NCBI RefSeq assembly: GCF_017876405.1
Contig: NZ_JAGINW010000001.1
Span: forward strand, 9,809,203 to 9,873,202
Direction of reading: 5' to 3'
Origin: Kibdelosporangium banguiense
GTDB taxonomy: Bacteria > Actinomycetota > Actinomycetes > Mycobacteriales > Pseudonocardiaceae
Length of the DNA stretch: 64,000 nucleotides
Below are positions 32,680 to 42,826 of the stretch, one piece after another; the first letter of the stretch is position 1, and each line of letters starts with the position of its first letter. Under the pieces are notes generated by a model. The model had not been told where the DNA came from. It searched no databases and worked only from the letters and a program-made list of their open reading frames with translations. The translations under genes were made by a program, and so were the position numbers.

Positions 32680-35064
32680 GTGACGGAAGGTCACAGTGAG
32701 TGCATCGCGGCGATGCCGGGCACCACCAGGTCGCGGCAGCATGGCGACAATCTTCCGGCGGAGCTCAGCAGTTTCGTGGACCGCCGAAGAGAGATTTCCG
32801 AGGTCAAACGGCTGCTGTCCAGCACTCGGCTGCTGACGTTGACCGGTGTCGGTGGGGTGGGCAAGACCCGGTTGGCGTTGCGGGTGGCGGCCGGGGTGCG
32901 GCGGGCGTTCGTCGACGGGGTGTGGCTGGTCGAGCTGGCCGCGCTACAAGACCGGACGCTGCTGGAGCAGACGGTCGCGGACACCGTGGGGCTGCGGGAT
33001 CAGTCCGCGCGGTCGCCGCAGGAGGTCGTGGTGGACTACCTGCGAGACAAGCAGCTGCTGCTGGTGCTGGACAACTGCGAGCACCTGGTGGACCGGTGCG
33101 CGGGGCTGACGACCGATCTGCTGGCGGTGGCACCGGGCTTGCGGATCCTGGCCACCAGCCGACACGCGCTGTGTGTCTCGGGCGAACACGTTCTCGCGGT
33201 ACCGCCCCTACCGGTGCCGGCCCCTGAACATCTACCGCAGCAAGGGAAACTGGACGGCAACGAGGCAGTACGCCTGTTCGCGGAGCGCGCCGCGCTCGTT
33301 CGGCCCGGCTTCGAGGTCACTACCGGTAATCACGGGACGATCGCGCGGATCTGCCAGCAGCTGGACGGGCTTCCGCTGGCGATCGAGCTGGGCGCGGCGT
33401 GGCTGCGGGCACTCTCGCCGGAGCAGCTCCTGCACCGGCTGGACGACCGGTTCCGTCTCCTGCGCGGAGGTAGCCGGGCGGTGCCAGCCCGCCATCAGAC
33501 GCTGCGGGCGGTGGTCGACTGGAGCTACCAGCTGTGCTCACCGCCCGAGCAGACCCTGTGGGCGCGGGCCTCGGTGTTCGCCGGCGGGTTCGACCTGGAC
33601 GCGGCCGAGGCCGTCTGCGGCGGGGACGGCATCGACCGCGACCGGGTGCTCGATCTGGTGGCCGGGTTGGTGGACAAGTCGATCCTGATCAGGGAGGACC
33701 AGCACCACGCTCCCCGGGTGCGGTATCGGCTGTTGTACACCATCGCCCACTACGGGCAGGACGCCCTGCGGGCGGCCGGGCGGGATGCGGTGCTGCGCCG
33801 ACGGCACCGGGACTACTACCTGGATCTGGCCGAACGAGGCAACACCGAGTGGTTCGGCCCCACCCAGCCCGAGGTGTCCGCCCGCACCCGGCGCGAGCAT
33901 GCCAACCTGCGCCTCGCGCTGGAGTTCTGCCTGAGCACCCCCGGTGAATCCCAGGCTGGGCTGCGGCTGGCCGCGGCCCTGCACTTCTACTGGCACTGCG
34001 GCCACGTGGCCGAGGGACGGCACTGGCTGGACCGGGCACTGACCCTGGACGCCCAGCCGGGCAGGGTGCGGGCCACCGCACTGTGGGGCAACGCCAACCT
34101 CGCCCTCCTGCAGGGCGACCTCTCCGCCGCCACGGCCATGGCGGAGCAGTGTCGCGGCTGGGCCCAGCTGCACGGTGACCAGACCGTGCTGGCGTACGCC
34201 TTGTTCATCCAGGGAGCCGTCGCACGGTTCCGCGGCGACTTCCGGCGCGCGCGGGCCCTGCTGGAGGATGCCCTGGGGCGCTTCGAGGCCCTCAGCGAAC
34301 TGAACAGCATGGTGATCATCACCTATGTCACGCTGTCCGCGACAGCCGTTTTCCAGGGTGACCTCGCCCGTGCCATCACGCTGAGCCAGCATGCTCGCGC
34401 GCTCTGCGAGAGGCACGGCGAGCAATGGGCCCTGGGCTACGTGCTCGACGCGTTGGCCTTCGCCGAGTGGACGCGGGGCGAGTTGGCGCTGGCGAGCACG
34501 CACAACAAGGACAGCCTCCGGGTCATGCGCATCTTCGACGACACCTTCGGTACGGTGTTGACGGTCGAGCAGCAGGCATGGCTCGCCGGGACGGCTGGCG
34601 AGGACGAGCGGGCCGCGGTGCTGCTCGGCGTGACGCAGCAACTGTGGTCCCTGGTTGGCGGCCAACCCTTGTTCGGCTCCTCAGATCACCTGGCCGCACA
34701 CGAGACATGCGAGCAGCAGGCCCGCCGTGCCCTAGGCGACCGCGCCTTCCGAGCCGCGTTCGGCCGGGGCGCCGACCTCGACCTTGACCTGGGGATCGCC
34801 TACGCGCTCGGCGAGAAACCCGCGCCCGCCACCCCGGCCGCCACCACGACGGATACCGCGGGGACGCCATTGACCCGACGGGAGCAGCAGGTCGCCGAGC
34901 TGGTCGCGGAAGGACTGTCCAACAAGGACATCGCTGCCCGGCTGGTGATCGCCCAGCGCACCGCGGAAGGTCACGTGGAACGCATCCTGGCCAAGCTCGG
35001 CTTCACCAAACGCACCCGGCTCGCCGCGTGGGTCATCGAGCAACGGGAAGGCCTGGACCGGTGA
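32680..35064 (+). CDS. LuxR-type transcriptional regulator with STAND ATPase
   Basis: About 794 residues from GTG at 32680 (GGAGG ten bases upstream); an ATG at 32713 is an alternative. P-loop GVGGVGKT (about 56) and Walker B LLLVLDNCEHL mark an NB-ARC-like ATPase, followed by a winged-helix segment (VVDWSYQLC) and TPR-like helices. The C-terminal LuxR helix-turn-helix is LTRREQQVAELVAEGLSNKD and onward to the end. It is a large ATP-dependent activator of the SARP/LAL kind; targets are unknown. The last codon overlaps the next gene's ATG. Confidence 0.9.
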   Translation: MTEGHSECIAAMPGTTRSRQHGDNLPAELSSFVDRRREISEVKRLLSSTRLLTLTGVGGVGKTRLALRVAAGVRRAFVDGVWLVELAALQDRTLLEQTVADTVGLRDQSARSPQEVVVDYLRDKQLLLVLDNCEHLVDRCAGLTTDLLAVAPGLRILATSRHALCVSGEHVLAVPPLPVPAPEHLPQQGKLDGNEAVRLFAERAALVRPGFEVTTGNHGTIARICQQLDGLPLAIELGAAWLRALSPEQLLHRLDDRFRLLRGGSRAVPARHQTLRAVVDWSYQLCSPPEQTLWARASVFAGGFDLDAAEAVCGGDGIDRDRVLDLVAGLVDKSILIREDQHHAPRVRYRLLYTIAHYGQDALRAAGRDAVLRRRHRDYYLDLAERGNTEWFGPTQPEVSARTRREHANLRLALEFCLSTPGESQAGLRLAAALHFYWHCGHVAEGRHWLDRALTLDAQPGRVRATALWGNANLALLQGDLSAATAMAEQCRGWAQLHGDQTVLAYALFIQGAVARFRGDFRRARALLEDALGRFEALSELNSMVIITYVTLSATAVFQGDLARAITLSQHARALCERHGEQWALGYVLDALAFAEWTRGELALASTHNKDSLRVMRIFDDTFGTVLTVEQQAWLAGTAGEDERAAVLLGVTQQLWSLVGGQPLFGSSDHLAAHETCEQQARRALGDRAFRAAFGRGADLDLDLGIAYALGEKPAPATPAATTTDTAGTPLTRREQQVAELVAEGLSNKDIAARLVIAQRTAEGHVERILAKLGFTKRTRLAAWVIEQREGLDR

Positions 35065-37193
35065 TGGCCGGCGGCGGATCGGATCGGCCGGCGGGAAATC
35101 TGCCGGGTGAGGTGACGAGTTTTGTGGGTCGTCGGCGCGAGACCGCTCAAGCCGTACGGCTGGTGCGGCGGGCGCGGCTGGTCACGCTGACCGGGGTGGC
35201 CGGGGTCGGCAAGACCCGGCTGGCGTTGCGGGTGGCCGCCCAGGTGCGCGAGGCGTTTCCGGATGGTGTGTGGCTGGTCGAGCTGGCCGCGCTCACCGAG
35301 GACAAGCTGCTGGCTCCCACGCTGGCCGACGTCATGGGTATCCAAGATCGGCAGGGGCAGCGGTCTGCCATGGACGTGCTGGCGGACTACTTGGAGGACA
35401 AACAGTTGCTGCTGGTGCTGGACAACTGCGAGCACCTGCTGGACTCGTGCGCGGTGCTGGCCGGCGAGCTGTTGAGGGTGGCGCCGGGAGTGCGGGTCCT
35501 GGCCACCAGCCGGCAAGTCCTGGGAGTGGCCGGGGAGTACCTGTTGGAGGTGCCGCCACTGTCGGTGCCGGATCCGGAACAGTCGATGACCACGCGGTCT
35601 GTGGCGCGGCATGAGGCGGTGCGGCTGTTCACCGAGCGGGCAGCGCTCGCCCGGCCCGGATTCGCGGTCGATGCGCACAATCGCGCCACGATTGTGCGGA
35701 TCTGCCGCAGGCTGGACGGTATCCCCCTGGCCATCGAGCTGGCGGCGCTGCGGGTCCGGGCGCTGCCGGTGACCGAGATCCTGGCCGGGCTGGACGACCA
35801 CCTGGGGTTCCTTGCCGTCGGGAACCGGATCGCGGTCCCGCGTTTGCAGGCTCTGCGGGCGACGATCGACTGGAGCTTCGCGCTGTGCTCGCCGCTCGAG
35901 CAGCAGCTGTGGGCCCGGGCGTCGGTGTTCGCCGGTGGGTTCGACCTGCAGGCAGCCGAGGCGGTCTGCAGCGGCCAAGGCATCGCGCGGGAGGATGTCT
36001 TCGAGCTGGTGGCCGCGCTGGTGGACAAGTCCGTCCTGCCCCGAACCCGCGATGACACCGACCCCGTCGCGCGCTACCGGATGCTGGAGGCCATCCGCCA
36101 GTACGGCGAGGAACAGTTGGCGGCATCCGGCCAGCAGACGGCCACGCGCGCACGCCACCGGGACCACTACCGGTGGCTGGTCACATGGGCGGAGCAGGAG
36201 TGGCTAGGCCCGAACGAGCAGGCATGGTTCGCAACTTTGCGCCGCGAGCACCCCAACGTGCGGGCCACGCTGGAGTTCTGCCTGACCGAACCCGGTCAGG
36301 CACGGGCCGGGCTGGAGATCACCGCTGCCCTGTTCCACTACTGGGTCCGCTCCGGCACGCACACCGAGGGCCGCTACTGGCTCGACCAGGCCCTGGAGCT
36401 GGACCCGGAGCCGAGTCCGCAGCGGGCCAAGGCCCTGTGGACCGGTAGCTGGCTCGCCCTGCTGCAGGCCGACATGGCTACCGGGTTGTCCCTGCTGGAG
36501 CAAGGCCGTGCGCTGGCGCACCAGCTCGGGGACGAGCCTACCCTCGCGCACACCACGCTGGGTTTTGGTGTGGCCGCGTTCTTCCAGAACGACCTCGACC
36601 GCGCGGTCCCGCTCCTCGAGGACGCCCTGGCCCACCACCAGACGCTCGACGACCCGACCGGCGTCTGGCTCGCCTTGATCAGTCTGACTCTGACCACCGC
36701 GGCCCTCGGGAACCCGGATCGCGCGGCCGACTTCGGCGAGGAATGCCTGGCTCTGTGCGACAGCCGGGGTGCGTACCCGTCCACGACCTACCCGCTCTGG
36801 GCGCTCAGCTTCGCCAAGTGGCTGTCCGGCGACCGGCAGCAGGCCACCAGGCTGATCCGGGACGGCCTCCCCGCCACGCAACAATTCGACGATCGGTGGG
36901 CCCTCGCCCACAACCTTGAAACGCTGGCCTGGATCACGGAAGCGGATGGCCGGCACACACGCGCCGCACGACTACTCGGCGCGGCCCACACCATCTGGCG
37001 CACAACCGGGACGCTTCCCTGCGGCCCGAGGTTCTTCGTCCCCTTTCACGACCACTGCAAACACCACATTCGCGCCGCGCTCGGGGACGACCAGTTCACC
37101 GCGGCCTTCCAGCACGGCACCCGATTCACCCCCGACCAGGCCATCGACTACGCCCTCGAAGAGACCAGCGAACAAGTGATCAGACCGTTCTGA
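35064..37193 (+). CDS. STAND ATPase paralogue without DNA-binding domain
   Basis: 709 residues, similar along its whole length to the preceding regulator: FVGRRRE start, P-loop GVAGVGKT (about 44), LLLVLDNCEHLL, ATIDWSFALCS, TPR region. It ends in ETSEQVIRPF where the other protein has its LuxR helix-turn-helix, so DNA binding is missing. The ATG shares its A with the TGA of the upstream gene (tgATG overlap), which implies co-translation and probably a hetero-oligomer. It may modulate the upstream activator. It ends 13 bases from the convergent flavoenzyme gene. Confidence 0.88.
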   Translation: MAGGGSDRPAGNLPGEVTSFVGRRRETAQAVRLVRRARLVTLTGVAGVGKTRLALRVAAQVREAFPDGVWLVELAALTEDKLLAPTLADVMGIQDRQGQRSAMDVLADYLEDKQLLLVLDNCEHLLDSCAVLAGELLRVAPGVRVLATSRQVLGVAGEYLLEVPPLSVPDPEQSMTTRSVARHEAVRLFTERAALARPGFAVDAHNRATIVRICRRLDGIPLAIELAALRVRALPVTEILAGLDDHLGFLAVGNRIAVPRLQALRATIDWSFALCSPLEQQLWARASVFAGGFDLQAAEAVCSGQGIAREDVFELVAALVDKSVLPRTRDDTDPVARYRMLEAIRQYGEEQLAASGQQTATRARHRDHYRWLVTWAEQEWLGPNEQAWFATLRREHPNVRATLEFCLTEPGQARAGLEITAALFHYWVRSGTHTEGRYWLDQALELDPEPSPQRAKALWTGSWLALLQADMATGLSLLEQGRALAHQLGDEPTLAHTTLGFGVAAFFQNDLDRAVPLLEDALAHHQTLDDPTGVWLALISLTLTTAALGNPDRAADFGEECLALCDSRGAYPSTTYPLWALSFAKWLSGDRQQATRLIRDGLPATQQFDDRWALAHNLETLAWITEADGRHTRAARLLGAAHTIWRTTGTLPCGPRFFVPFHDHCKHHIRAALGDDQFTAAFQHGTRFTPDQAIDYALEETSEQVIRPF

Positions 37194-37206
37194 CGGCATC
37201 AAGGAA

Positions 37207-38604
37207 CTAACGATCGGCCCCTTTGGCGGGCTGGATGTTCTGGTTGATGTGGAACACGTTGTCCGGGTCGTAGCGGTCCTTGATCTGGGCGAGCCGGTTG
37301 TAGTTGCCGCGGTAGGACGCTGCGACCCGGTCCTGTCCCTCGTCCATCAGGAAGTTGACGTAGGCACCGCCGGCCGAGGTCGGGTGCAGCTCCTGCCAGT
37401 AGTCCCGGGCCCACTGCGAGATGACGCCAGCGTTGGCCGGGTCCGGGTCGACGCCCACAATGACCCCTGCCCAGCCGCCGTCCCGGTAGGCGAAGGCGGT
37501 CGCGTCGGCGGGCACGCGGCTGGCGGCGCCGTCGATGGGGTAGAGGTGCATGGTGGAGTGGCCGGTCGGCAGTTGCGCGCCGTACTTGCTGTGCACGGCG
37601 ATCGCGGCGTCGGAGATCTCGTTGAAGAAGTCCGCCCGCCAGTACCATTGCAGCCCGGCTGGGTAGAGGCCGTCGAACGCACTCTGCAGCGCGGTGAACG
37701 GCATGTCGTGCAGGCCGACCAACAACGGTGAGCCGTACGTCATGATCGGCTCGAGCACCTCGTCGGCGTAGGCGTGCGATCCGGTGTAGCACCAGACGAT
37801 GGCGCACGACTTGCGGCCCCAGAGCTCCTCGGGAAACGGCGCAGCGGGCGGGATGGTGAGCAGCGCGCACCAGCCGCTGAGCTCCTCCGGCAGCGACGGC
37901 AGTAGCTCTCGGTACCAGCGCATCACCTCGGCGGTGTCAGCGAAGTCGTACAGCACGGGACCACCGATGATCGCGCCGCGCTCACCGATGTCGTGGCAGC
38001 GGAAGGTGAACGACGTGACAACCCCGAAGTTCCCGCCGCCACCGCGCAAGGCCCAGAACAGGTCGCTGTGGGAGCTGTCGCTGGCCGTCACGAACGTGCC
38101 GTTGGCGAGCACCACATCCGCGGCGAGAAGATTGTCGATGGTCAGGCCGAAGCGCCGGGCAAGGTAGCCGATGCCGCCCCCGAGCGTTAGACCGGCCACG
38201 CCGGTGGACGCGAGGAAGCCTGAGGGAGTCGCCATGCCGAACCCGACGGTCGCGTGGTCGACGTCGCCCCAGGTGCAGCCCGCGTCGGCGCGGACGGTGT
38301 GGTTCTCGGGGTTGACCGTGGTGCTGCGAAGCAGGGAAAGGTCGATAACCAGAGCGTCGTCCCATACCCCGAGGCCGGCGGCGTTGTGACCGCCACCCCG
38401 TACGGCGATCTCCAGGTCGTGTTCACGGCCGAAACGGACACAGGCGATGACGTCGACGGTGTCCCGACAGCGGGCGACGGCCGCTGGCCGCTTGTCGATC
38501 ATGCCGTTGTAGACGGCACGCGCCTCGTCGTACCCGGCGTCCAACTGGGTGATGAGGTCGCCCCGCAGGGCGGCGGCCAGACCTTCGTACGGCGTGGTGG
38601 TCAT
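37207..38604 (-). CDS. Berberine-bridge-type FAD-linked oxidoreductase
   Basis: 465 residues from ATG at 38604 (GGAAGGGCG upstream). PCMH-type FAD domain with the flavin-linking His in VRGGGHNAAG (about 75), further FAD contacts GGGIGYLARRFGLTIDN, and the C-terminal BBE segment DRYDPDNVFHINQNI. In bicovalent members the second segment carries a Cys that binds flavin C6; here that place is Ile, so a single His link is predicted. Such enzymes oxidise sugars, alkaloids or polyketides. No signal peptide. No biosynthetic partner lies beside it. Confidence 0.88.
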   Translation of the reverse strand: MTTTPYEGLAAALRGDLITQLDAGYDEARAVYNGMIDKRPAAVARCRDTVDVIACVRFGREHDLEIAVRGGGHNAAGLGVWDDALVIDLSLLRSTTVNPENHTVRADAGCTWGDVDHATVGFGMATPSGFLASTGVAGLTLGGGIGYLARRFGLTIDNLLAADVVLANGTFVTASDSSHSDLFWALRGGGGNFGVVTSFTFRCHDIGERGAIIGGPVLYDFADTAEVMRWYRELLPSLPEELSGWCALLTIPPAAPFPEELWGRKSCAIVWCYTGSHAYADEVLEPIMTYGSPLLVGLHDMPFTALQSAFDGLYPAGLQWYWRADFFNEISDAAIAVHSKYGAQLPTGHSTMHLYPIDGAASRVPADATAFAYRDGGWAGVIVGVDPDPANAGVISQWARDYWQELHPTSAGGAYVNFLMDEGQDRVAASYRGNYNRLAQIKDRYDPDNVFHINQNIQPAKGADR

Positions 38605-39212
38605 GTGGCGCCCTTCCACTACGGCGCTCTACCGTCAAACGCAAGCACCACCGATGGTGAGGAACTACCCTCGTTCTCCGGAGAACGCCCGCTGAACACT
38701 CAAGCAAACTCCTTGAGCCGTCGTAAATCGACCTATCCGTCCATTGTTTACAAAACTATCGCCTGACTGAAGAAATGAGGATCATACCTCCCGGGCTCAT
38801 ACACAGGAAGCAACTGAATGGCGAGTTGGCGTCAATAACAGAAATAGGCCACTTTAACCTGCCGCTTTCGCGCGATTCAGGGTGACACGGGCTGTAGGTG
38901 GGCAGGAGTGCCTGTCCTGCAAGGGAAACTGGTGTTCGCGAAGACCTCGGAACCCACACACACTGCTCATCACCTCGCAGGGGTGACTGGGCCGTGCCGC
39001 AGAGCGGCGACGCACGCCGCTCACCGGAATTGCGCTGCCCCCTGACGCCGGGATCGCACCGAGTGCTGGGCGTCCGGGCGCTTCGCTCCTCCGGTACGGG
39101 TGATGCGTCCGATGCCGGTTCCCGGGGACGGTGGGTTGGTTCCGGGGACGGTACGCGAGGAGGAGTGCCCCGCGGGCCACGTCTCCTTGTGTGCGCACCT
39201 CGAGGGGTTGTC
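38605..39212. other. Intergenic region between flavoenzyme and GH15 genes
   Basis: The divergent promoters of both genes must lie here. A small inverted repeat, GCAGGA (38902-38907) and TCCTGC (38915-38920), is the clearest structure. The upstream continuation of the GH15 frame is rejected because ATG 39213 has a ribosome site and family-typical start. Confidence 0.4.
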
Positions 39213-41045
39213 ATGGCCGAGGCAGCGATCGCCGACCACGGGTTGATCGGCGATCTACAGACAGCAGCGCTCGTCAGCACGGATGGGTCGGTCGACTGGT
39301 TCTGTTGCCCGCGTTTCGACTCGCCGAGCGTGTTCGGTGCCCTTCTCGACGACGAGCGCGGCGGGCACCTGCGGGTGCAGCCGGCGGGCCGGGACTACGA
39401 GTCGAAGCAGATGTACTTCCCGGACACCGCCGTGCTCGTCACGCGGTTTCTCACAGAGACCGGCGCGGGCGAGGTCGTCGACTTCATGCCGCCGTCGGGC
39501 CCGGAGCCGACCGGGAACCACCGGCTGGTTCGGATGTTGCGCTGTGTCCGCGGCCGGATGAGCTTCGAGGTGGACATCGCCCCGCGATTCGACTACGGCC
39601 GTAGAGCGCACCGTACGGAACTGACCGAGCACGGGGCGGTGTTCAGCACCGATGCCCTGACGTTGACCCTGCACGCGGTGCGGGAGCCTGGGGACGCCCG
39701 GCTGGCGCAGGCGCGCGTGGACGAGGGTGACGTGCACCTGTCGATCGACCTTACGGCCGGGGATGTGCGCGGAGTGGTGCTGGAGTCGGGAGCGGACGGC
39801 CCGCCGCGGGAGATCCGGTTGGCGGAGTTCCAGCGACTGTTCGACCACACCGTCGCTTTCTGGCACTCGTGGCTCACCGGCTCGACCTACACCGGGCGCT
39901 GGCGGGAGGCAGTGGAGCGTTCGGCGATCACGCTCAAGCTGATGACGTATGCGCCGACCGGCGGGCTCGTCGCCGCCCCGACGACGAGCCTGCCCGAGCA
40001 GGTGGGCGGCGAGCGCAACTGGGACTACCGCTACACGTGGGTGCGGGACGCGTCGTTCTCCGTCCGCGCCCTGCTCCGGCTGGGCTTCACCGAGGAGGCG
40101 GCGCAGTTCGCCGCCTGGATGTACGACCGGGTGACCGAACGGGTCGGCGGCGAGGGCGGCCCGCTCAACATCATGTACCGGATCGACGGCTCCTCCGACC
40201 TCACGGAGGAGGCACTGGAGCACTGGTCCGGCTATCGCGGGTCGCGCCCGGTCCGGATCGGCAACGAGGCCGCGGACCAGCTCCAACTCGACATCTACGG
40301 CGAGGCGCTGGACAGCATCTTCCTCGCCGACGAGCGGGCGCTGCCGGTCGGGCACCGGGGCTGGGTCGCGATCTGCGAGGTGCTGGACTGGCTTGCCGCG
40401 CACTGGGACCAGCCGGAGGAGGGCATCTGGGAGACTCGCGGCGGGCGCCAGGACTTCACCTACGGGCGCCTGATGAGCTGGGTGGCGTTCGACCGCGGCC
40501 TGCGGCTGGCGGTCACACACGGGCGACCGGCCGCCGTCGACCGCTGGACGCAGGCTCGGGACGCGATCTACAACCAGATCATGACCAAGGGCTGGAACGC
40601 CGAGCGCCGCGCGTTCGTCCAGCACTACGCCAGCGACGTGCTCGACGCTTCGCTGTTGAAGATGCCCGGCGTCGGGTTCATCTCCCCGCTCGACCCGATG
40701 TGGGCTGACACGCTGAGGGCGATGGACGACGAGCTGGTGACCGACAGCCTCGTCCACCGCTACGACCCGGAGGCCTCACCCGACGGCCTGCGCGGCTCCG
40801 AGGGCACGTTCTCACTCTGCTCGTTCCTGTATGTCGACGCGCTCGCCCGGACAGGCCGGCTCGATGACGCCCGGCTCGCCTTCGAGAAGATGCTCACCTA
40901 CGCGAACCACGTCGGGCTCTTCTCCGAGGAGATCGCTCTCACCGGTGAGCAGATCGGCAACTTCCCCCAGGCCTTCACCCACCTGGCGCTGATCGACGCC
41001 GCGATCACCCTCGACCAGGCCATCGACCGTGCGGCCCGGCGATGA
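39213..41045 (+). CDS. Glycoside hydrolase family 15 protein
   Basis: About 610 residues starting MAEAAIADHGLIGD (GAGGGG ribosome site). The N-terminal beta-sandwich (to about 260; STDGSVDWFCCPRFDSPSVF) is followed by an alpha/alpha barrel with ERNWDYRYTWVRDASF (about 270) and late FSEEIALTGEQIGNFPQAFTH, where the catalytic Glu of bacterial GH15 enzymes lies. Members hydrolyse alpha-1,4-glucans, and several actinobacterial ones act as trehalases; the substrate is not decided by sequence. There is no signal peptide, so it should act on intracellular sugar. Confidence 0.9.
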   Translation: MAEAAIADHGLIGDLQTAALVSTDGSVDWFCCPRFDSPSVFGALLDDERGGHLRVQPAGRDYESKQMYFPDTAVLVTRFLTETGAGEVVDFMPPSGPEPTGNHRLVRMLRCVRGRMSFEVDIAPRFDYGRRAHRTELTEHGAVFSTDALTLTLHAVREPGDARLAQARVDEGDVHLSIDLTAGDVRGVVLESGADGPPREIRLAEFQRLFDHTVAFWHSWLTGSTYTGRWREAVERSAITLKLMTYAPTGGLVAAPTTSLPEQVGGERNWDYRYTWVRDASFSVRALLRLGFTEEAAQFAAWMYDRVTERVGGEGGPLNIMYRIDGSSDLTEEALEHWSGYRGSRPVRIGNEAADQLQLDIYGEALDSIFLADERALPVGHRGWVAICEVLDWLAAHWDQPEEGIWETRGGRQDFTYGRLMSWVAFDRGLRLAVTHGRPAAVDRWTQARDAIYNQIMTKGWNAERRAFVQHYASDVLDASLLKMPGVGFISPLDPMWADTLRAMDDELVTDSLVHRYDPEASPDGLRGSEGTFSLCSFLYVDALARTGRLDDARLAFEKMLTYANHVGLFSEEIALTGEQIGNFPQAFTHLALIDAAITLDQAIDRAARR

Positions 41046-41124
41046 CCGAACGGTACGAGGAAAAGCCCGCGGTGGCGGACCTCACCCGGAACATGCGAAG
41101 CGTTCGCCGGGGGTACTCCCGACC

Positions 41125-41616
41125 ATGAACCGTGTGATCGCTCGACATGCCGCTCTGGTGTTCTGCGCGGCGTTGGCCCTCACGGGCTGTACGTCGGCCA
41201 CGAACGACCAGCCCAGTCAGAAAACCACGACGACCACGACGACCGGGCCCGCTACGACCGTGTCGATCCGACCGGAGTGCGTCAACGTCGCGGACAAAGC
41301 ACACGCGCTTCTCACCCAGATTGGCCGACTGACCACTGGGGACGCGACCCCCGACCAGGTGCGCGCCGCAGCGGGCGAGTTGTCCGACGCGTTCGACGAT
41401 GCCAAGGCGACCGTCGGGCCCGACACCCGCGCGCACCTGGACAAGGCCGGACAGGCCCTGCGGCGGGTGCAGGATGCGCTGAACGCGCAGCCGATCGACA
41501 CCGCCAGCCTGCGCGCGGCCACGAACGACCTCGTCGCCGCATTGGGCGACGTCGCCGCCATTTGCGCCCCGAGCTCGTCGACGACTGCGACGGTCACCAC
41601 GGCACCGACGTCGTGA
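41125..41616 (+). CDS. Small lipoprotein
   Basis: 163 residues. Signal peptide with lipobox LTGC (lipidated Cys about 22), then a Thr-rich linker (seven consecutive Thr) typical of a spacer from the membrane. A helical domain (about 55-145) contains two Cys that could pair (PECVNVAD and VAAICAPS), followed by a Ser/Thr tail. The family is not recognised. It follows the GH15 gene by 79 bases. Confidence 0.75.
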   Translation: MNRVIARHAALVFCAALALTGCTSATNDQPSQKTTTTTTTGPATTVSIRPECVNVADKAHALLTQIGRLTTGDATPDQVRAAAGELSDAFDDAKATVGPDTRAHLDKAGQALRRVQDALNAQPIDTASLRAATNDLVAALGDVAAICAPSSSTTATVTTAPTS

Positions 41617-41765
41617 GCGGCTCAATCAGGGTCCGTCGGCCTGTCCGGCTGGTCCGGCGGCCACCGGTTGGTCGAAGAACACGAAGACCAGTACGGCGAG
41701 CCCGACCGCGTGCCGGCAGTGAGCGAGACCGACGGCTGACCCGCGACAGCTTGGGTCGGCGGGGT

Positions 41766-42254
41766 TCACCGTTCGCGCCACTGGGTCGTGGAGGCGGCCG
41801 AGTCGGCCCAGGTGTCCCATTTGCGCCGGGCGCTGGCCGCCACACCGAGCAGCAGCAGTGTGATTGTCAGGCCGATCAGGAAGTTGAGCACCGCCGTGAA
41901 GATCCTGCTCTCGAGTCTGACGTCCAGGCTGAGCGGGAGCACGACGGCGACCAGCGTGAGCAGGACCATGATCGAGCCGAAGAACCGGGTCGCGTTCGGT
42001 GTGGTTACCAGCAGCAGGTGCATCAGTCCAGCGGCCACGAGCGCGCACCCGGCGGACACCAGGGAGTAGGTGAGGGTGTTGGCATTACCCCACGCACCTT
42101 CCCCTTTGGGCGCGAGTACGGCGACGTCAAGCAAACCACGGGCGATGAGAATCCCGACGACGGCAAGCAGAGCCGCGACCACTGCGGTGGCGCCACCTCC
42201 GGCCCACAGGCGGTCGATGTCGAACGAGCGTGTCGAGTCCGGACGCCGAGTCAT
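41766..42254 (-). CDS. Four-helix membrane protein (DUF6069-like)
   Basis: 162 residues from ATG at 42254 (GGGAGAG upstream). Four membrane helices: TAVVAALLAVVGILIARGLL, YSLVSAGCALVAAGLMHLLL, FGSIMVLLTLVAVVLPLSL and TAVLNFLIGLTITLLLLGVA. Layout and size fit the actinobacterial DUF6069 family; assignment is from memory of the pattern. Function unknown. Confidence 0.7.
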   Translation of the reverse strand: MTRRPDSTRSFDIDRLWAGGGATAVVAALLAVVGILIARGLLDVAVLAPKGEGAWGNANTLTYSLVSAGCALVAAGLMHLLLVTTPNATRFFGSIMVLLTLVAVVLPLSLDVRLESRIFTAVLNFLIGLTITLLLLGVAASARRKWDTWADSAASTTQWRER

Positions 42255-42826
42255 GGCGACACTCTCCCGCCACGTCGATGCCGGAGTGCCAGGCCGTACA
42301 GTCCACTTGGGAGTCCTGGCACTCCCATCCCGGTCGGAGCCAGGCAGTGTCGCCGTGTCGCGGGGATGGTCGCGCTGCGATTGTGGCGATTGGCCGTCCT
42401 GGTTGTCATGGTTCACATCTCCCCTGAGCGGGATTGATCCAAATCGTTCGATCATGGCCGGCCATACCGTGCCTCCTTCGTGTTGATCCGAATCAGGGGC
42501 AGCTTCGCGTCACATGAAGGTGGATACCCGGCGTTCACGCACTGACACGGGTACCGGAGCGGCGCGTGGCGCCCGGACTATGGCCGCAACAGGGGAGCTT
42601 TCCCTGGCGTTCATGCACCTGGTGCGCATCGACGCTGCCCACAGTGGACCACTGATGATCACGGTGAACACGTGGATGCCGGACGTATGCCTTGCCGCAG
42701 AGGGGCTTGACTCACCCATGGAGGGTGATGGCTGACCGCGGCGGCTGCTGTCGGGTTCAGGCAGGCACTCGTTCCTCGCGGGGGTATGGAGTCGGGGACG
42801 AGCCGTGGGACCCGTTAGGAGATGTG
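42255..42826. other. Intergenic region
   Basis: Divergent region between the membrane protein and the sulfatase. Short frames (e.g. 42514-42735) show no domain or ribosome site. No repeat or RNA fold was recognised. Confidence 0.35.

Noticed and set aside
38880..39180. Possible riboswitch ahead of the GH15 gene
   Set aside because: Only one short hairpin was seen and no known riboswitch core could be recognised.
41220..41245. ACGACGACC-type low-complexity run as a microsatellite
   Set aside because: It encodes the Thr-rich linker of a lipoprotein, a common spacer.
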